Source of the DNA: Lodderomyces elongisporus
Taxonomy: Eukaryota > Ascomycota > Pichiomycetes > Serinales > Debaryomycetaceae
NCBI RefSeq assembly: GCF_030384665.1
Contig: NC_083680.1
Span: 529,001-593,000, forward strand
DNA: 64,000 nucleotides
Reading direction: 5' to 3'
Both the position numbers and the translations under genes were made by a program. The notes beneath the pieces were generated by a model. That model did not search any database. It was given only the letters and a program-made list of their open reading frames with translations, and was not told the origin of the DNA. Below are positions 61,640-64,000 of this stretch, piece by piece (within the stretch, counting starts at the first letter, position 1; each line of letters opens with the position of its first letter).

Positions 61640-62038
61640 TCCTTCATGGATTTATAATCTGGGGGTGTATAATAGTAAAAAAAAATATTACAATGAACTT
61701 TAGTTGCAGAGGTTTAAAAAGAGAAATTCCTGTTTGTCTCGTACTTTCCGTTTCTCATTTTCGTGCTGAGAGCGCAAAAAAAAAAAAAAAAAACGAAAAA
61801 AAGAAAATAAACAAAAAAAGATTAAACAAAAACCGAATAAAGAAAAAAATTTAAACTATATTCATACATATACGTGAATGTACAGTACATATATTGCATA
61901 TACATTCGGTATCAAAGTCACGTGATACATATATACATATATATATACAAACACATATATATATATAAATATACAAATATATAAACATTTCAAAATTATC
62001 TAGCAAATGCTTCATTTGAAGTAATATGTTCTACCACT
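61640..62038. promoter_or_regulatory. TAF2 upstream region with TCACGTGA
   Basis: Short spacer holding TCACGTGA at 61918-61925, a long A run near 61777-61793, and TATA-rich repeats near 61926-61985. The E-box is about 280 bases upstream of TAF2. No gene is seen. Confidence 0.5.
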
Positions 62039-63610
62039 CTAACTCTTAATTGAAGACAGAAATGCAGAATTGTAACCGAATCTATTCTCCTTAATCTTCC
62101 ATCTCAGTTGTAATGTGTGGCTTTCATAGCCTAATGTAGGAAAACTCACAATGGTTCCATCAAAAAAAACTACCGGTAATGTATTCAAACTCGTATTGAA
62201 TTTGAACGAGTCAACAGAATCTCTTAATGATTCATCAATTAATGATTTCATCGACTTGTGATCATATGGCACAACCTCAATATCCACCTTCTCGTGAGGA
62301 GTGTTGCACTTGAATGAGAGCCAGTACCTTTTGCCAAATAAGCGCCATTTTGACCATGCACCATTCATCACAGATTGTTGCCATCGATATTTTTGCAACT
62401 CGCAACGAGAATGTGGAGCATGTGTAATCTCGATGAAAACTGTAGGAGAGAGTGCATTATAGGTCACATGAAAAATAAAATTCATCAAACTGAATTTCTT
62501 GGAGCCCAGATTTCCTGCACGGACAAAAGCTTCCATTCGAGGCAATACAAGTCTTTCAAGTTTTGCATAAGCCCAGTGGTAGTGGTTTAACGTGCAGTAT
62601 GGATACAAGATTTGGTAAAAAAACCTGCTAGTTACAATATTATTAGGATTTAGAAGCAATTCTCGGGGCAATTCAACACTTAGCTTACCTATTGCTGGTT
62701 CTTTCTTCAAGTGACCATTTCTCACTAGTATTTGATGTAGTAAGTTGGCTTTGTCCTCGAACGTTTCCACTAAAGAAACACATTCATTATGTGCAGCAGC
62801 AAGCTCTTCTTTCATTATGTTTGCATACGGAAATGTAGTTGGGGGTGGTGGGTTGGGTGTATCATGGCGACTTGTCGATATATTATTTCCACTTTCATGT
62901 TTATTGAGCATATGTGGAAGAGTGACACCAAATACTTGTCGCAAAAAGTTTCGTCGCGTAAGTTTTGGATTCTTGTTTGTTGGGTCTATAACATATGGGA
63001 TGTTATGCAATTCACAAGTTTTTACAATATCATCTTTGTAAAAATCCAAAAGCGGCCTTACTAAAAAAACTTGTCTATCCTTGGTTTCCAGTGGTGGAAG
63101 ATCTCGACTCGACGGTAAGGGCGAGACCTGACGTGTTCCCGCCAACCCATAGATTGAGGAGTTTCCTTGTAATCTTTGTACAAAAGTTTCAACTTGATCA
63201 TCCTTGTGATGTCCAAGAAACAAAAACGGAATACGTTTCTCACAACACAAATCATTTAGAGCTTCAAAACGTTTTATTCGTGCAATCTCCTCAAAATTGG
63301 TGAAAAGCTTTGGGTCGGCATCTCCATAATCAAGTGATTTAATAGAATGCTTTATACCCCAGTTGTTCATAGTAGGTGTTAGTTTTTGCGCCTCAACTTT
63401 AGAACCTGCTCGAAAGCTATGGTCAATCGTTATGGCATGTATCTTCAATCTGTTGTTCATCAATTGTTCATTAGTCGTCTTCAACAACCAGCTCAAGAGC
63501 ATGGAATCAGGCCCACCAGAGAGCCCAATGCCAACTTTTGTAGGAACATTTTCTAAGCTACCAAATACTCGTCGAAGAACTTCTCCAAATTTTTCTACTT
63601 TGATAGTCAT
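62039..63610 (-). CDS. TilS-like tRNA(Ile)-lysidine synthase
   Basis: TilS converts C34 of tRNA-Ile(CAU) to lysidine using ATP and lysine, so that it reads AUA as isoleucine. The 523-residue protein has the N-type PP-loop motif SGGPDSM near residue 30 and the TilS motif LGHHKDDQVETFVQRLQGNS near residue 130. It also has GTRQVSPL-type sequence with VRPLLDFYKDDIV. The conserved ASH/D-type binding region and the RRNFLRQ segment are also present. Fungal members act in mitochondria. The N-terminus (MTIKVEKFGEVLRRVFG) is basic and could be part of a presequence, but is short. S. cerevisiae has no obvious counterpart. The C-terminal 250 residues are divergent. TAF2 lies 399 bases downstream on the same strand. 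Confidence 0.88.
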   Translation of the reverse strand: MTIKVEKFGEVLRRVFGSLENVPTKVGIGLSGGPDSMLLSWLLKTTNEQLMNNRLKIHAITIDHSFRAGSKVEAQKLTPTMNNWGIKHSIKSLDYGDADPKLFTNFEEIARIKRFEALNDLCCEKRIPFLFLGHHKDDQVETFVQRLQGNSSIYGLAGTRQVSPLPSSRDLPPLETKDRQVFLVRPLLDFYKDDIVKTCELHNIPYVIDPTNKNPKLTRRNFLRQVFGVTLPHMLNKHESGNNISTSRHDTPNPPPPTTFPYANIMKEELAAAHNECVSLVETFEDKANLLHQILVRNGHLKKEPAIGKLSVELPRELLLNPNNIVTSRFFYQILYPYCTLNHYHWAYAKLERLVLPRMEAFVRAGNLGSKKFSLMNFIFHVTYNALSPTVFIEITHAPHSRCELQKYRWQQSVMNGAWSKWRLFGKRYWLSFKCNTPHEKVDIEVVPYDHKSMKSLIDESLRDSVDSFKFNTSLNTLPVVFFDGTIVSFPTLGYESHTLQLRWKIKENRFGYNSAFLSSIKS

Positions 63611-64000
63611 ACAACAATGTTGCTGAGTATACTCTTTTCAACTAGCATGGTATTTTTCAATCAACAAAGTAATCATTAACTCTAACATCGGATGCAAATG
63701 CGAGAAAAGAAAGCTCTAAAAAAATAAAAAAATAAAAAAATAAAAAAATAAAAAAATAAAATAAAAAAAAAAGAAAGATGAATCACAAGTGCAATAGAAA
63801 CCTAATAGTAATTATTGAATCGCGCGACCAATATAAAGTATGGCACATTCAAGCAGAACAACACCACCAACAACAAAAAATATGAGAAGAAAGAAAAAGG
63901 AAGAGGAAAAAAAAAAATAAGATTAAAAATAAGAAAGAAAGAAAAAAATTTATTAGTCAGAATTGAAAAATTCCAAATCTCAAAATACAAAACATCCTTA
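63611..64000. other. Upstream region of the TilS-like gene
   Basis: Contains a TAAAAAA repeat array (63720-63775) and GAAA-rich stretches. It presumably includes the TilS promoter. No gene is seen before the window ends. Confidence 0.6.

Overview
The window looks like a yeast chromosome segment from Saccharomycotina. It is AT-rich and every gene is ordinary eukaryotic nuclear housekeeping. There is one clear spliceosomal intron, with GTATGT donor, TACTAAC branch point and AG acceptor. Several genes point to the CTG-Ser (Candida/Lodderomyces) clade: a PEX20-type peroxin, a TilS-like tRNA-Ile lysidine synthase, and a ribosomal-protein promoter carrying CACGTGAC next to TAGGGCTA. The abundance of Gln, Asn, Glu, Ser and Asn-Thr repeat expansions inside proteins resembles Lodderomyces elongisporus or the C. 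parapsilosis group. That assignment is inference, not proof. Protein descriptions here use the standard code; residues at CTG codons, which are infrequent, may really be serine.

Layout. 0-5 kb: MRN1 (four-RRM RNA-binding protein) and USE1 (ER SNARE), tail to tail. 4.5-9.3 kb: a gene-free divergent interval before a WSC-domain cell-wall sensor (9.3-10.9 kb). 13.7-14.7 kb: intron-containing RPL23 (uL14). 14.9-28.5 kb: an SLM1/SLM2-type TORC2 effector, DBR1, MCR1, an NAD(P)HX dehydratase, PEX20 and GPD. 28.5-32.3 kb: a second gene-poor divergent interval. 32.3-44.2 kb: TVP38, ISA1, two poorly recognised genes, IRC19, a YMR315W-type oxidoreductase, SEC20 and NGL2. 44.5-63.6 kb: MOB1, NAB3, CDC37, a cupin, VPS9, TAF2 and the TilS-like protein.

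There is no operon, mobile element, CRISPR array, or convincing tRNA or snoRNA gene. Functional themes that recur are membrane traffic (USE1 and SEC20, two subunits of the same ER Q-SNARE complex; VPS9; TVP38), RNA metabolism (MRN1, DBR1, NAB3, NGL2, TilS), stress and TOR/calcineurin signalling (WSC, SLM, CDC37, GPD) and mitochondrial or peroxisomal function (MCR1, ISA1, PEX20).

I did not find a wholly new biological system. The observations most worth checking are: a VDEL tail on Sec20; a calcineurin-docking-like INIVIT motif at the extreme C-terminus of the Slm protein; an AUG choice in NGL2 that would add or remove a mitochondrial presequence; the TilS-like gene and what it implies for mitochondrial AUA decoding; seven long G homopolymers that are all on the same strand and all intergenic; and two very long gene-free divergent intervals.
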